A stretch of 64,000 bases of DNA from CAWCTB01 sp963798275 (GTDB taxonomy: Bacteria; Acidobacteriota; Terriglobia; Terriglobales; Acidobacteriaceae): positions 124,001 to 188,000 of the forward strand of contig CAWCTB010000024.1 in NCBI GenBank assembly GCA_963798275.1, written 5' to 3'. This document shows positions 56,106-64,000 of the stretch, one piece after another; the stretch's first letter is position 1, and each line of letters starts with the position of its first letter. The notes beneath the pieces were generated by a model, which was not told the DNA's origin, searched no databases, and saw only the letters and a list, made by a program, of their open reading frames with translations. The position numbers and the translations under genes were made by a program.

Positions 56106-56286
56106 GCGTGCGCTTCCTGGTGAACGATATTCCGGAGTTCCGGTGGCTCGATTGTAACTTGCGCTGTGGAATGAGGCGGGGAAAACAGTGGAGAACTCTT
56201 CGTCGTTGAAGGTGTTACGGCAGAAGAGCTGCATGACCGGCGAGCTGCACGAATAGCGGCACGATGCCGATCATCGACAAAGCGAA

Positions 56287-56823
56287 ATGAAGAAACCAAC
56301 TCGAACATTTCCATGGCTGGTGGCTTGCCTCTTGACTGCCATTGCGGCAAAGCCAGCAACGCTCTTCGCGCAAAGTCTTCCCCGCCTGCAGGAGACCAAC
56401 CTGGCGGGACACGAGGTGGTGCTGCCCGACGCTGCCAAGGGCAAGATCGCCATCCTGGTGATGGGATTCACGCGTGGCTCGAAAGTGCCAACCTCAGAAT
56501 GGGGTAAGAAGATCGCATCCGATTACGCCGGCCGCGGCGTGGAATTGTATCAATTGCCAGTGTTGGAAGAGGTTCCCCGGGTGATTCGAGGGATGGTGAT
56601 TTCGGGCATCAAGAACGGGGTCCCCGAAAACGAGAGGGAGCACTTCGTGCCGGTACTGCATCACGAATCCGAGTTGAAAAAGCTGGTGGGCTACAAAGAG
56701 GCAGACGACGCGTACCTCGTGATCCTGGGACGGGACGGCAACATTGCCTACCAGACGCACGGCATGTTCAGCGACGCCGCCTACGCCCGGTTCCGCACGC
56801 ATTTGGACCCATTGTTGAACTAG
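56287..56823 (+). CDS. Secreted thioredoxin-fold-like protein without CxxC
   Basis: 178 residues with signal peptide (FPWLVACLLTAIAAKPATLFAQ). The order LAGHEVVLPDAAKGKIAILVMGFT, PVLEEVPRVIRGMVISGI and DAYLVILGRDGNIAYQTHGM follows a thioredoxin/AhpC-like fold (substrate strand, central sheet, D-x-x-G-x hairpin) but with no redox Cys pair. It resembles bacterial relatives of the Atp10-type fold. Exported; function unknown. It is 101 bases before the large M28 peptidase gene. Confidence 0.7.
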   Translation: MKKPTRTFPWLVACLLTAIAAKPATLFAQSLPRLQETNLAGHEVVLPDAAKGKIAILVMGFTRGSKVPTSEWGKKIASDYAGRGVELYQLPVLEEVPRVIRGMVISGIKNGVPENEREHFVPVLHHESELKKLVGYKEADDAYLVILGRDGNIAYQTHGMFSDAAYARFRTHLDPLLN

Positions 56824-56924
56824 TCAGCGCGTTGCAATTTGGCGTGCAAGCCTGGGAAGGGCCCTGTCGTATAATTTGCAGCTTCAATCTCCAAATAAGC
56901 CAAGGGAAAAACCAAGGGGGATAC

Positions 56925-59237
56925 ATGACCAACCGGTTGGTTGTGACTGTTTTGTCGATGGCGCTGCTGGCGCAGCCAGGGGTCGCGGCCAGCGCCCCGG
57001 AAGCGATGGACGGCTATTCGCCGGCCCATGCCGCCAGCGAACACGAGTGGGAGACGAAGTTCCGCAACTTGCCCGATCCCGCGGCCATGCGCGACTCGAT
57101 GCAGAGACTGAGTGCGCGGCCCCATCACGTCGGCTCTCCCTACGACAAGGAGAATGCCGAGTGGCTGCTGAGCCAGTTCAAGCAGTACGGCTTCGACGCG
57201 CACATCGAGACCTTCGACGTGCTGTTTCCTACTCCTAAGGAACGCCATTTGGAGATGCTGGAGCCGACGAAATACGTGGCCAAGCTGGAGGAGCCTCCGC
57301 TGCCCATCGATCCGACGTCACAGCAAACCTCCGAGCAACTTCCCACCTACAACGCTTACTCAATCGATGGCGATGTGACCGCCCCTCTGGTGTACGTGAA
57401 TTACGGGGTCCGCGACGACTACGAACAACTGGAGCGCATGGGCGTTTCGGTGAAGGGAGCCATCGTGATCGCGCGCTACGGCGCGGCATGGCGCGGCATC
57501 AAGCCAAAAGTGGCGGGAGAACACGGAGCCATCGGCTGCATCATCTATTCCGATCCCAAAGATGATGGTTACTTCGAGGGCCAGTATTTTCCCACCGGCC
57601 CGTACCGGCCGCAGGACGGAGTGCAGCGCGGCAGCGTGATGGATACGGAGTATCCGGGCGATCCGCTGACGCCTGGGGTGGGGGCGACCAAGGATGCCAA
57701 GCGGCTGAAGCTGACCGAGGCCGAGACCATCACCAAGATTCCGGTGATGCCGATTTCCTATGCCGACGCGCAACCCTTGCTGGCAGCGCTGGCCGGCCAG
57801 GTGGTGCCGGAGAACTGGCGCGGCGCTCTGCCGATTACTTATCACGCCGGTCCGGGCCCGGCGAAGGTGCACCTGGTGGTCAAGTCGAACTGGGACATCA
57901 AGACCATCTATGACGTGATTGCCAAGATTCCCGGCAGCGATACTCCGGAGCAGTGGGTAATCCGGGGCAATCATCACGATGCCTGGGTAAATGGCGCGAC
58001 CGATCCGATTTCGGGCATGGTGGTGGTGCTGGAGGAGGCGCGGGCGCTCGGCCAGTTGATCAAACAAGGCTGGAAGCCGAAGCGCACCATTATCTATTGC
58101 GCGTGGGACGGCGAAGAGCCGGGGCTGCTGGGCTCGACCGAATGGGTCGAGGAGCACACTGCCGAGCTGCGCGAACACGCTGTCGCCTACGTCAATTCCG
58201 ATTCCAGCTCGCGAGGCTACCTGTTCGCTTCCGGCTCGCACACCCTGGAGAAAATGGTGAACCAGGTGGCGCGGGAAGTCCCGGACCCGGAGAAAAAGAT
58301 TTCGGTGTGGAAGCGGGCGCAACTCCGGCGCATCGCCCAGGCTGCTTCCGCCGAAGATCGGCAGGAGGCGCGGGACCGCGCCGACCTGCGCATTGGCGCG
58401 TTGGGCGACGGTTCGGATTACGCGCCGTTCCTCGATCACGCGGGCGTAGCCGCGCTCAACATCGGATTTGGGGGAGAGGCGGGCGGCGGAGTGTACCACT
58501 CCATCTATGACGACTTCTACTGGTACACCCATTTCGGCGATCCTGACTTCCTCTACGAAAAAGCGCTGGCGCAGATGGGCGGCTCCACGGTGATGCGGCT
58601 GGCGGATGCCGACCTGCTGCCCTTCGATCCCTCGGACTCGGCCGACACAGTCAAGAAATATGTAACGGAGTTGAAGACCGAGCTGAAGCAAATGCAGGAC
58701 AAGACCCGCGAGCGCAATCGGCAAATCGAAGAAGGCGTGTTCACGGCGACGGCCAATCCCGAGAAGAAGTTTGTGCCGCCACCGAAAAAAGCGGTGCCAC
58801 CATTTCTCAACTTCGCGCCGCTGGAGAACGGTGCGGAGGCCTACTCGAAGGCGGCGCAACACTACAAGCAGGCCATCGCTAAGCTGAATGCAGCCGGCGC
58901 CGCAGGCTGGCAATCTGCAGCGCTGCCGGAGATCAACACCAAACTGCTGCTGACGGAGCGCACCTTTACCACCAACGAAGGCCTGAAGGAGCGCCCATGG
59001 TTCAAGCACCAGATCTACGCTCCCGGCGCCTACACCGGCTACGGGGTGAAGACGATTCCGGCGGTGCGGGAGGCGATGGAAGAGGACAAGTGGTCGCAGG
59101 CGGAAGATGGCGCGGCGATCGCGGGTAAGGTGCTCACCAACGAGGCACAACTGGTGGACGCGATTGCGACTCAGTTGGAGCAAGCGATGGCGAAGACAGC
59201 GCCGGCCGACGCGGGCGACCATCCCAGCGGAAAGTGA
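56925..59237 (+). CDS. Secreted M28 metallopeptidase, glutamate carboxypeptidase II-like
   Basis: 770 residues; ATG 56925 with AAGGGGG in front and a signal peptide (LVVTVLSMALLAQPGVAA). PA domain inserted at about 150-290 (APLVYVNYG, GAIVIARYG, GAIGCIIYSDPKDDGY), then the di-zinc peptidase core: GNHHDAW, NGATDPISG, WDGEEPGLLGSTEW (catalytic Glu), NSDSSSRG, GGVYHSIYDD. A helical dimerisation domain closes it. Layout equals human PSMA/GCPII; likely releases C-terminal acidic residues from peptides in the periplasm. Confidence 0.94.
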   Translation: MTNRLVVTVLSMALLAQPGVAASAPEAMDGYSPAHAASEHEWETKFRNLPDPAAMRDSMQRLSARPHHVGSPYDKENAEWLLSQFKQYGFDAHIETFDVLFPTPKERHLEMLEPTKYVAKLEEPPLPIDPTSQQTSEQLPTYNAYSIDGDVTAPLVYVNYGVRDDYEQLERMGVSVKGAIVIARYGAAWRGIKPKVAGEHGAIGCIIYSDPKDDGYFEGQYFPTGPYRPQDGVQRGSVMDTEYPGDPLTPGVGATKDAKRLKLTEAETITKIPVMPISYADAQPLLAALAGQVVPENWRGALPITYHAGPGPAKVHLVVKSNWDIKTIYDVIAKIPGSDTPEQWVIRGNHHDAWVNGATDPISGMVVVLEEARALGQLIKQGWKPKRTIIYCAWDGEEPGLLGSTEWVEEHTAELREHAVAYVNSDSSSRGYLFASGSHTLEKMVNQVAREVPDPEKKISVWKRAQLRRIAQAASAEDRQEARDRADLRIGALGDGSDYAPFLDHAGVAALNIGFGGEAGGGVYHSIYDDFYWYTHFGDPDFLYEKALAQMGGSTVMRLADADLLPFDPSDSADTVKKYVTELKTELKQMQDKTRERNRQIEEGVFTATANPEKKFVPPPKKAVPPFLNFAPLENGAEAYSKAAQHYKQAIAKLNAAGAAGWQSAALPEINTKLLLTERTFTTNEGLKERPWFKHQIYAPGAYTGYGVKTIPAVREAMEEDKWSQAEDGAAIAGKVLTNEAQLVDAIATQLEQAMAKTAPADAGDHPSGK

Positions 59238-59312
59238 TCGCCAGATTTACGTCTGGGAACCCCCGAGTTTTAACCGCGATCGCGAGCGTGAACGTGGGAG
59301 CACCCACGACGA

Positions 59313-59702
59313 TCAGTGGATCGACGGTGTTGCCGGGTCGCACGTGTTGGATAGTTGTTTCGCGCTGATTACTTCCAGAGCCGGCAGCTCTTCTACGGTA
59401 GATGCGGCATGCATCACGGTGGTGTCGAGCGTTATCACCGTGGGCATGCCGGTGATTTCGACTTCGTGCCCGACGTAACGGCTGAGTCTGGCGGTACTGC
59501 CTGTAAGGCGATGAACCGTTCCATCCTTTTCTGTGACTGTGTAATGACCGCCAGAGCTCCATAAGCAACCGCTGATCGTAGTTGGAGACGTACCTTCAGG
59601 AGCGAGCCAGATATCCGCCCCTGGGTGCCCCTCCTGCGCCGGCAGCCAAAGCGCGGAGATGAGGAGCACGAGAGCAAGCATCAGTGTTTTGCGCACGAAC
59701 AA
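59313..59702 (-). CDS. Secreted DUF5818-type beta protein
   Basis: 129 residues with signal peptide (MLALVLLISALWLPAQEG). The core TTISGCLWSSGGHYTVTEKD, HRLTGSTARLSRYVGHEVEI and TGMPTV has the small OB-like pattern of acidobacterial DUF5818 proteins. Exported; function unknown. Convergent with the GCPII-like peptidase gene. Confidence 0.75.
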   Translation of the reverse strand: MFVRKTLMLALVLLISALWLPAQEGHPGADIWLAPEGTSPTTISGCLWSSGGHYTVTEKDGTVHRLTGSTARLSRYVGHEVEITGMPTVITLDTTVMHAASTVEELPALEVISAKQLSNTCDPATPSIH

Positions 59703-59770
59703 CCCTCCTTCCGCTCGAGTATTACGATACTCGCTCGCGAGAAATGGTTGGCCCGCCCGGCCCCTTCAAC

Positions 59771-59909
59771 GGCTTGCGGAAAAAAGCATCTGCAGCCTGA
59801 GTTTTGAAAGGGCACGACTTCAGTCGTGCCGTTAAGCCCTTTATTTTTGCCCTCCCGAGCCGACTTTAGTCGGCGAGGGATCTGGCTTTCGGACTCTTTC
59901 CGCAACCTG
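59771..59909. repeat. Extragenic palindromic/MITE-like element (copy 7), diverged
   Basis: Left end GGCTTGCGGAAAAAAG and (reversed) right end CAGGTTGCGGAAAG match the CAGGCTGCGGAAAAA ends of the element at 32498. Inside are GGCACGAC-TTCA-GTCGTGCC and GCCGAC-TTTA-GTCGGC. Target duplication is not readable here. Confidence 0.7.
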
Positions 59910-59951
59910 TCAAAGCGTTCACCAGCGAGTCTCTTTCGCCAACAAGTCTAG

Positions 59952-60716
59952 CTACGCCGTGCCCAGCCGCCGCAGCACGTTTTCGCGGAAGCCGCGGCTC
60001 AGCGTGAGCTTGGTTCCGTCGCGCAGCAGGATGGAGTAGTCCCCATACAGCGAGGGCCGCAATGTCTTGATGCGGTCAACGTTCACCAGCGTGGAGCGAT
60101 GCACGCGCAAAAACTGGCGCGCGCCCAGCCGCGACTCCAGTGCGGTAATGGTTTCGCGCAGAATGTGCGTGGCCGCTCCAACATGCAGGCAAACGTAGTT
60201 GCCGGCTGACTCCGCCCAGTCGATCTCGTGCGGCTTCAGGCAGACGATCTCGCCGTCCGACTTGACCACGATGCGCTCGGGAGCATGGTGGCGTGCGTCC
60301 ATGTCGCCCAGCATTTCCAGAACGCGGCGCTGGAAGGTGTCTTCCGAAGGATGCTGCAACAGTTTGCGGGCGTGATCGAGCGCTTCGCGCAGGCGCTGCT
60401 TGCCCACCGGCTTCAGCAGGTAGTCGAGGGCGTGCACCTCGAACGCCTTCATGGCGTAGCGGTCGTAGGCGGTGACAAAGATGGTGAGCGGCAAGTGTTC
60501 TTCGCGCAACGCCTGCACCACGCCGAAGCCGTCGACCTCGGGCATCTGGATGTCGAGGAACACCAGGTCGGGCTTTTCGCGCTTGATGGTGGCGATGGCG
60601 GAGTTGCCGTCACCGCACTCGGCCACGATCTCGACGTCGGGCTCTTCCAGCAACAGGCTGCGCAGACGCTCGCGGGCCAGCGTTTCATCGTCGCTAAGCA
60701 AAACTCGTATGGACAT
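59952..60716 (-). CDS. LytTR-type response regulator
   Basis: 254 residues. Receiver: LLSDDETLARERL, phospho-Asp in LVFLDIQMPEVDGFG, TAYDRYAMKAFEVHALDYLLKPVG. DNA-binding LytTR domain in the last about 100 residues: EIVCLKPHEIDWAESAGNYVCLHVG, FLRVHRSTLVNVDRI, LRDGTKLTLSRGF. It starts 23 bases inside the end of the kinase gene. Together they form a LytS/LytR-type two-component system; target genes not identified. Confidence 0.95.
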   Translation of the reverse strand: MSIRVLLSDDETLARERLRSLLLEEPDVEIVAECGDGNSAIATIKREKPDLVFLDIQMPEVDGFGVVQALREEHLPLTIFVTAYDRYAMKAFEVHALDYLLKPVGKQRLREALDHARKLLQHPSEDTFQRRVLEMLGDMDARHHAPERIVVKSDGEIVCLKPHEIDWAESAGNYVCLHVGAATHILRETITALESRLGARQFLRVHRSTLVNVDRIKTLRPSLYGDYSILLRDGTKLTLSRGFRENVLRRLGTA

Positions 60717-61807
60717 TGTCGGTCACGACCTCCTGGGAATTTTCGCGGTAGGGAATGCGGATGCGGGTACAGCATCCGCCGCCGGGTGCATCTTCCAGCA
60801 CCAGCATGTGATCGTCGTTGTAGAGTTGCAGCAGGCGGGCGCGCGTGTTGCGCAGGCCGACGCCTTCGGGCGCGACATAGCTGCGTCCGCGAGTCAGGCC
60901 CACGCCGTCGTCGCGGACCTCCATCCACAGATCGTCGGGATCGCGCCACACCGAAATGCGAATCCAACCCGGGGTGCGGCGAGGCGCAATGCCGTGGCGG
61001 ATCGCGTTCTCCACCAGCGGCTGCAACAGCAGGTTGGGCACCAGCGCGGAGAGGACAACGGGATCGACATCGATTTCCACCAGCAGGCGGTCCTGGAAGC
61101 GTGTCTGCTGAATATCGACGTACTTCTGCAGGAAACGCAGCTCCTGCTGCGAGCGTGACTTCGTGCACCCCGGCGGCGTCCAGCGAGACGCGCAGCAGAT
61201 CGGCAAGCTGCAACGTCATGTGCTCCGCGGCGGGCCCGTCGTTGCGCGCCAGCGCGGCAATCGAGTTCAGCGTATTGAACAGGAAGTGCGGCTCAAGCTG
61301 GCTTTTCAAGGCTTCGAGCTGAGCGTTGGCCAGTTGCGCTTCCAGCTTCGAGGAAAGCAATTCGCGCTCGCGATACTTGCCGTAGTAGGCGATGGCCTGG
61401 GTGATCAGCAGCACGTACCAGTAGCGCTGCAGATCCATGAGCGAGCGCGACAGAGTGTGAGCGGAAAACGCGACGTGCGGCTCTGTCGTCCAGGTGACCA
61501 GCGGCTCCAGCAGAACTATGACGGTTGCGCCGAGCAGGGTCAGGCAGATACTGGCGGCCACGTGAACCGCGAGCGCGGACTTCCAGCGATTGCGGTCAAA
61601 GGTGTAGCGCAGGGAGAGTTCATAGACAAGCGGAGTCAGCAGCGACCACACCAGCGAGATGGTCAGGTTCCACGCCAGCAGTTGCGCCCAACTGACAGGG
61701 GTCCCCATCGACGCGGTGTAAACGTGCGCCCCGGCAGCACTCAGGAAGGCCAGCAGGGTCCAGAGGACGAACCCCACAGCCCAGATACGGCCCCACTTTT
61801 TCACCAT
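60694..61807 (-). CDS. LytS-type sensor histidine kinase (His_kinase family), frameshifted
   Basis: 370 residues after removing one extra base near 61152 (GTCACGCTCGCAGCAGG; joins GVHEVTL to QQELRFLQKYVDIQQTRF). Four membrane helices in the first about 160 residues. Phospho-His in LKSQLEPHFLFNTLNSIA, HATPase motifs NLLLQPLVENAIRHGI and GVGLRNTRARLLQLY. ATG 61807 with TAAGGG before it. Partner of the overlapping LytTR regulator gene. Confidence 0.9.
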
Positions 61808-62165
61808 GTCCCTTACCCAAGTTCGGTTACATGGAACCCCTACGAGGCAGGACGAACCGCTCGTATGCCGTGATAGACGAAATTTCGCGGCAGATGTTTC
61901 CGGAAATGTGAAAAAAGTGAAAAGTTTCATTGACAGGCACACACCCATGAGTGCGCAACAAAACGTCGTTTTGTCCGGAATCGGACAGTCGTCGCGAGTT
62001 AGTGAATGAGGCGGTCAGTTGCGCCTGTTAAGCGAATAAACTTGCTGCCCAGGCGCGTGCAGAAGTTCGGCTCGCTATGCATCAGCGGAACGAACAGCCG
62101 AAAATCCAACGCCCGGTGAACTTCTCTCTTGATTTAGCGAATTCTTGCGGTACGATTCTCCCACC
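61808..62165. promoter_or_regulatory. Divergent promoter region, kinase gene / RNase T2 gene
   Basis: 358 bases that must hold both promoters. An A/T-rich patch (GTGAAAAAAGTGAAAAGTTT near 61910-61930) may be a UP-like or bent segment. I see no clear operator, gene or repeat. Confidence 0.4.
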
Positions 62166-62846
62166 ATGACCAAACTACTGCGCAGCGTGCTCGCCGTCCT
62201 CGCCATCGCTTGTCTGCTCTCGGCCAGCGGATTCGCCAAACACAAGAAGAGCGGAAGCAGCTCGTCATCCTCCAGCGGTACCGCCGGCACTTTCGACTAC
62301 TACCTGCTGACCTTGTCGTGGGCGCCGGAATTCTGCGCCACCAATCCCAACGGACGCACTTCGGCTGAATGTGATCCCCAGAAGCACATGGGTCTCGTGG
62401 TGCATGGACTCTGGCCGCAGTACGACAACGGCAAGTGGCCGGAGAGCTGTTCCACCACGCCTCCGGTGGCCTCCGACACCGTCGATCACATGATGCCGAT
62501 CATGCCAGGACGGCAATTGATCCAGCACGAGTGGGCGAAACACGGCACCTGCAGCGGCCTTTCGACGCAAGACTATTTCGCCGCCATCGAGAAACTCTTC
62601 ACCAATCTGAAGGTCCCGGACGACTTCAAGAATCCTTCCGGCAGCTCGCAGACCAGCCCTTCCGATATCGAGCAGGAGTTCGCTACCGCGAATAACGCTC
62701 CCCAGGGTGCGTTCCGTGTCTCCTGCCCGCAGAATGAGTTCTCGGCAGTCGAAATCTGCCTATCGAAGGACATGCAATACCAGACTTGTCCGAGCACTTT
62801 GAAAGAGTGCAAAGCACAGCAGGTCAAAGTGCGGCCGGTGCCATAA
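62166..62846 (+). CDS. Secreted RNase T2 family ribonuclease
   Basis: 226 residues with signal peptide (LRSVLAVLAIACLLSASGFA) and a Ser-rich linker. Both catalytic segments are present: CAS I HGLWPQYDNGKWPESC and CAS II HEWAKHGTCSG, with paired Cys as in the family. Degrades extracellular RNA to 3'-nucleotides for scavenging. Start ATG 62166 chosen from signal-peptide position. Followed after 58 bases by the GT39-like gene, probably a separate unit. Confidence 0.94.
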   Translation: MTKLLRSVLAVLAIACLLSASGFAKHKKSGSSSSSSSGTAGTFDYYLLTLSWAPEFCATNPNGRTSAECDPQKHMGLVVHGLWPQYDNGKWPESCSTTPPVASDTVDHMMPIMPGRQLIQHEWAKHGTCSGLSTQDYFAAIEKLFTNLKVPDDFKNPSGSSQTSPSDIEQEFATANNAPQGAFRVSCPQNEFSAVEICLSKDMQYQTCPSTLKECKAQQVKVRPVP

Positions 62847-62904
62847 GGCCACGTCGCACCGTATAGAATCTTACGGCGGCTCATTCGGTGTATCGGGCAG
62901 ATGA

Positions 62905-64000
62905 ATGGCTATTCGCTTCTACGACCAGCTCCACAACTGGTGTTGCCGTCATCGTGTGCTTTTGGGAATAACTTTCATTGCTGCGCTGTTCTCGGCTGCT
63001 TTCGTGGTGCGAGTCTGGCCACTCTCCAAGGTGCACTTCTGGGACGAGGCGGTCTATTTGCAGAACGCCGAAGTGCTCTGCTGCGGAAAGACGAACTACT
63101 CCGAACTGGACAGCCGTCCGCCCCTGCTGTCGCTTATATTCGCCGCGGTGTTTCGGGTATGGCACAGCGTGTACGCCGCCGACATCGTCACCGCAATGCT
63201 GAACGCCGCTGGTCCGGTGCTGCTTTACATTTGCGGACGCAGGATTGTGGGCCGCGTGGGCGCAGCCATTGCGGCCTTGCTGATGGCCTTCACACCCTTC
63301 TTCGTCGGCGTCTTCCCCAGCGGCTTCGAATCCGACAACACCGGGAATAGTCTGCTCACCGACGCTCCCGCACTGACAATCATTCTGCTGGCGTTCTGGG
63401 CCTTCCTGGGCGCGCGCCGGCGAGAGAACAACGTTCGTTTCGCAGGCGCCGGTTTTGTGCTGGGCCTTGCCGTCCTGATGCGCTTTGCTTCGCTGTCCAC
63501 GGCCGGCATTCTCGCGCTCCTGGTATTCGCTGCAACCCGGTGGTGGAAGGCTGCGCTGGCCACCACGCTGGGCTTCCTGCTCGCGATCGTGCCGTACTTA
63601 TGCTGGTCGCGAGTGCAGTATGAAGGCTTCTTTGTAACCTTCCAGAGAGGTTGGCAGTATTACCAGGGCGCGCGCGAGTCGCCTCTGTTCTTCCTGCGGA
63701 ACTTCGGCGTCATCTTCTCGTGGATCACGCTGGCCGGACTGCTACTGTGGCTAGTCCGCTGGGTTTGGGAACGGCGCAGGACAAGCGCCGGGCACGTTGA
63801 CGCGATCCCAGATCCGACGCAGCGAAAACTTCAGGCGTTCCTCTGGTTGTGGGCGTTGGCGCTGCTGGTGTTCTTCACGGCAATGCCTCACCAGGAGCCC
63901 AGGTACGCGATGCCACTCGGCCCTCCGCTGTTCCTGCTGGCCGGTAGCGGATTGAGCGTGCTGCTCAACTTCCGCCGGCCTGTTGCCCGATTCCTTGGGG
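62905..64000 (+). CDS. GT39/ArnT-like membrane glycosyltransferase (partial, runs off the window)
   Basis: First 365 residues visible. ATG 62905 chosen over the out-of-frame ATG at 62901. A polytopic GT-C protein: first helix VLLGITFIAALFSAAFVVRV, then the luminal loop with the catalytic acid WDEAVYLQNAEVL, SRPPLLSLIF, ADIVTAML, LLTDAPALTIILLAFWAFL, RFASLSTAGILALLVFAATR and HQEPRYAMPLGPPLFLLAG. Such enzymes move sugars from polyprenyl-phosphate to lipid A, protein or polymer at the periplasmic face. Acceptor unknown. Confidence 0.88.
   Translation, partial: MAIRFYDQLHNWCCRHRVLLGITFIAALFSAAFVVRVWPLSKVHFWDEAVYLQNAEVLCCGKTNYSELDSRPPLLSLIFAAVFRVWHSVYAADIVTAMLNAAGPVLLYICGRRIVGRVGAAIAALLMAFTPFFVGVFPSGFESDNTGNSLLTDAPALTIILLAFWAFLGARRRENNVRFAGAGFVLGLAVLMRFASLSTAGILALLVFAATRWWKAALATTLGFLLAIVPYLCWSRVQYEGFFVTFQRGWQYYQGARESPLFFLRNFGVIFSWITLAGLLLWLVRWVWERRRTSAGHVDAIPDPTQRKLQAFLWLWALALLVFFTAMPHQEPRYAMPLGPPLFLLAGSGLSVLLNFRRPVARFLG

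Noticed and set aside
57360..59222. 620-codon open frame antisense to the GCPII-like peptidase
   Set aside because: Composition is that of a high-GC shadow frame (Arg/His/Leu runs, no domain); the sense strand has a complete, motif-rich peptidase.
60228..61322. 364-codon open frame antisense to the LytTR/LytS pair
   Set aside because: Covers two overlapping well-recognised genes on the other strand.

Overview
This window looks like the chromosome of an acidobacterium (Acidobacteriota, probably Terriglobia/Korobacteraceae-like). This is inferred from a VWFA-related 'acidobacterial' domain protein, a large Asp-box (BNR/sortilin-like) secreted protein, a DUF5818-type secreted protein, a Ser/Thr kinase fused to PD40 repeats, high GC with GC-ending codons, and a dispersed extragenic palindrome family. 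No rRNA, CRISPR array, prophage or transposase gene is visible. Three tRNA genes are present: tRNA-Sec, tRNA-Cys and tRNA-Gly. The first gene (sugar-binding lipoprotein) and the last gene (GT39-like membrane protein) run off the window edges.

Layout. 0-7 kb: sugar-binding lipoprotein, a FecR-like/TM protein split by a frameshift, an M28-like/VWFA fusion and a FHA-GAF-sigma54 activator. 7-15 kb: two UDP-GlcNAc 2-epimerases (NeuC-like and WecB), a PLP dehydratase, an aromatic amino acid decarboxylase, a small basic protein, a lone receiver, a PhzF enzyme and tRNA-Sec. 15-20 kb: Asp-box protein and a LolA-like protein. 20-25 kb: an operon with a CoA hydrolase/transferase, ferredoxin, VorB-like alpha subunit, fused beta-gamma 2-oxoacid:ferredoxin oxidoreductase and small proteins, which would turn 2-oxoacids into acyl-CoA and reduced ferredoxin. 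25-29.5 kb: an ABC-2 exporter with a small membrane protein and a DesK/DesR-like two-component pair. 30-32 kb: tRNAs, a DUF218 (ElyC/YdcF-like) protein, a LolD-like ATPase and a nuclease-fold protein. 32-34 kb: repeats and gene remnants. 34-41 kb: FHS sugar permease, GH47 mannosidase, CutC, M19 dipeptidase and AidB-like acyl-CoA dehydrogenase. 41-47 kb: Ser/Thr kinase, M61 peptidase and DUF2127 protein. 47-54 kb: an aerobic benzoyl-CoA (box) cluster with boxB, boxC, boxR and a divergent flavodoxin/hydrolase/thioesterase group. 54-64 kb: K+ channel, ProC, secreted peptidases, LytS/LytTR pair, RNase T2 and a GT39-like protein.

The box locus is the clearest accessory pathway. BoxB epoxidises benzoyl-CoA, BoxC opens the ring, and BoxR is an HTH/shikimate-kinase-like sensor. 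TGCA-type repeats lie in front of boxC and boxR. The usual reductase BoxA is not in the window; a flavodoxin is.

Two window-wide patterns stand out. First, a family of extragenic palindromic units carries MITE-like inserts. In four cases the insert sits exactly in the 4-nt loop of a hairpin (TTCA or TTTA) and duplicates that loop. Second, about sixteen single-base frameshifts interrupt fourteen otherwise well-conserved genes, and fifteen of the sixteen are +1. Most are probably sequencing or assembly errors, so these genes are annotated as whole genes with the shift position given.
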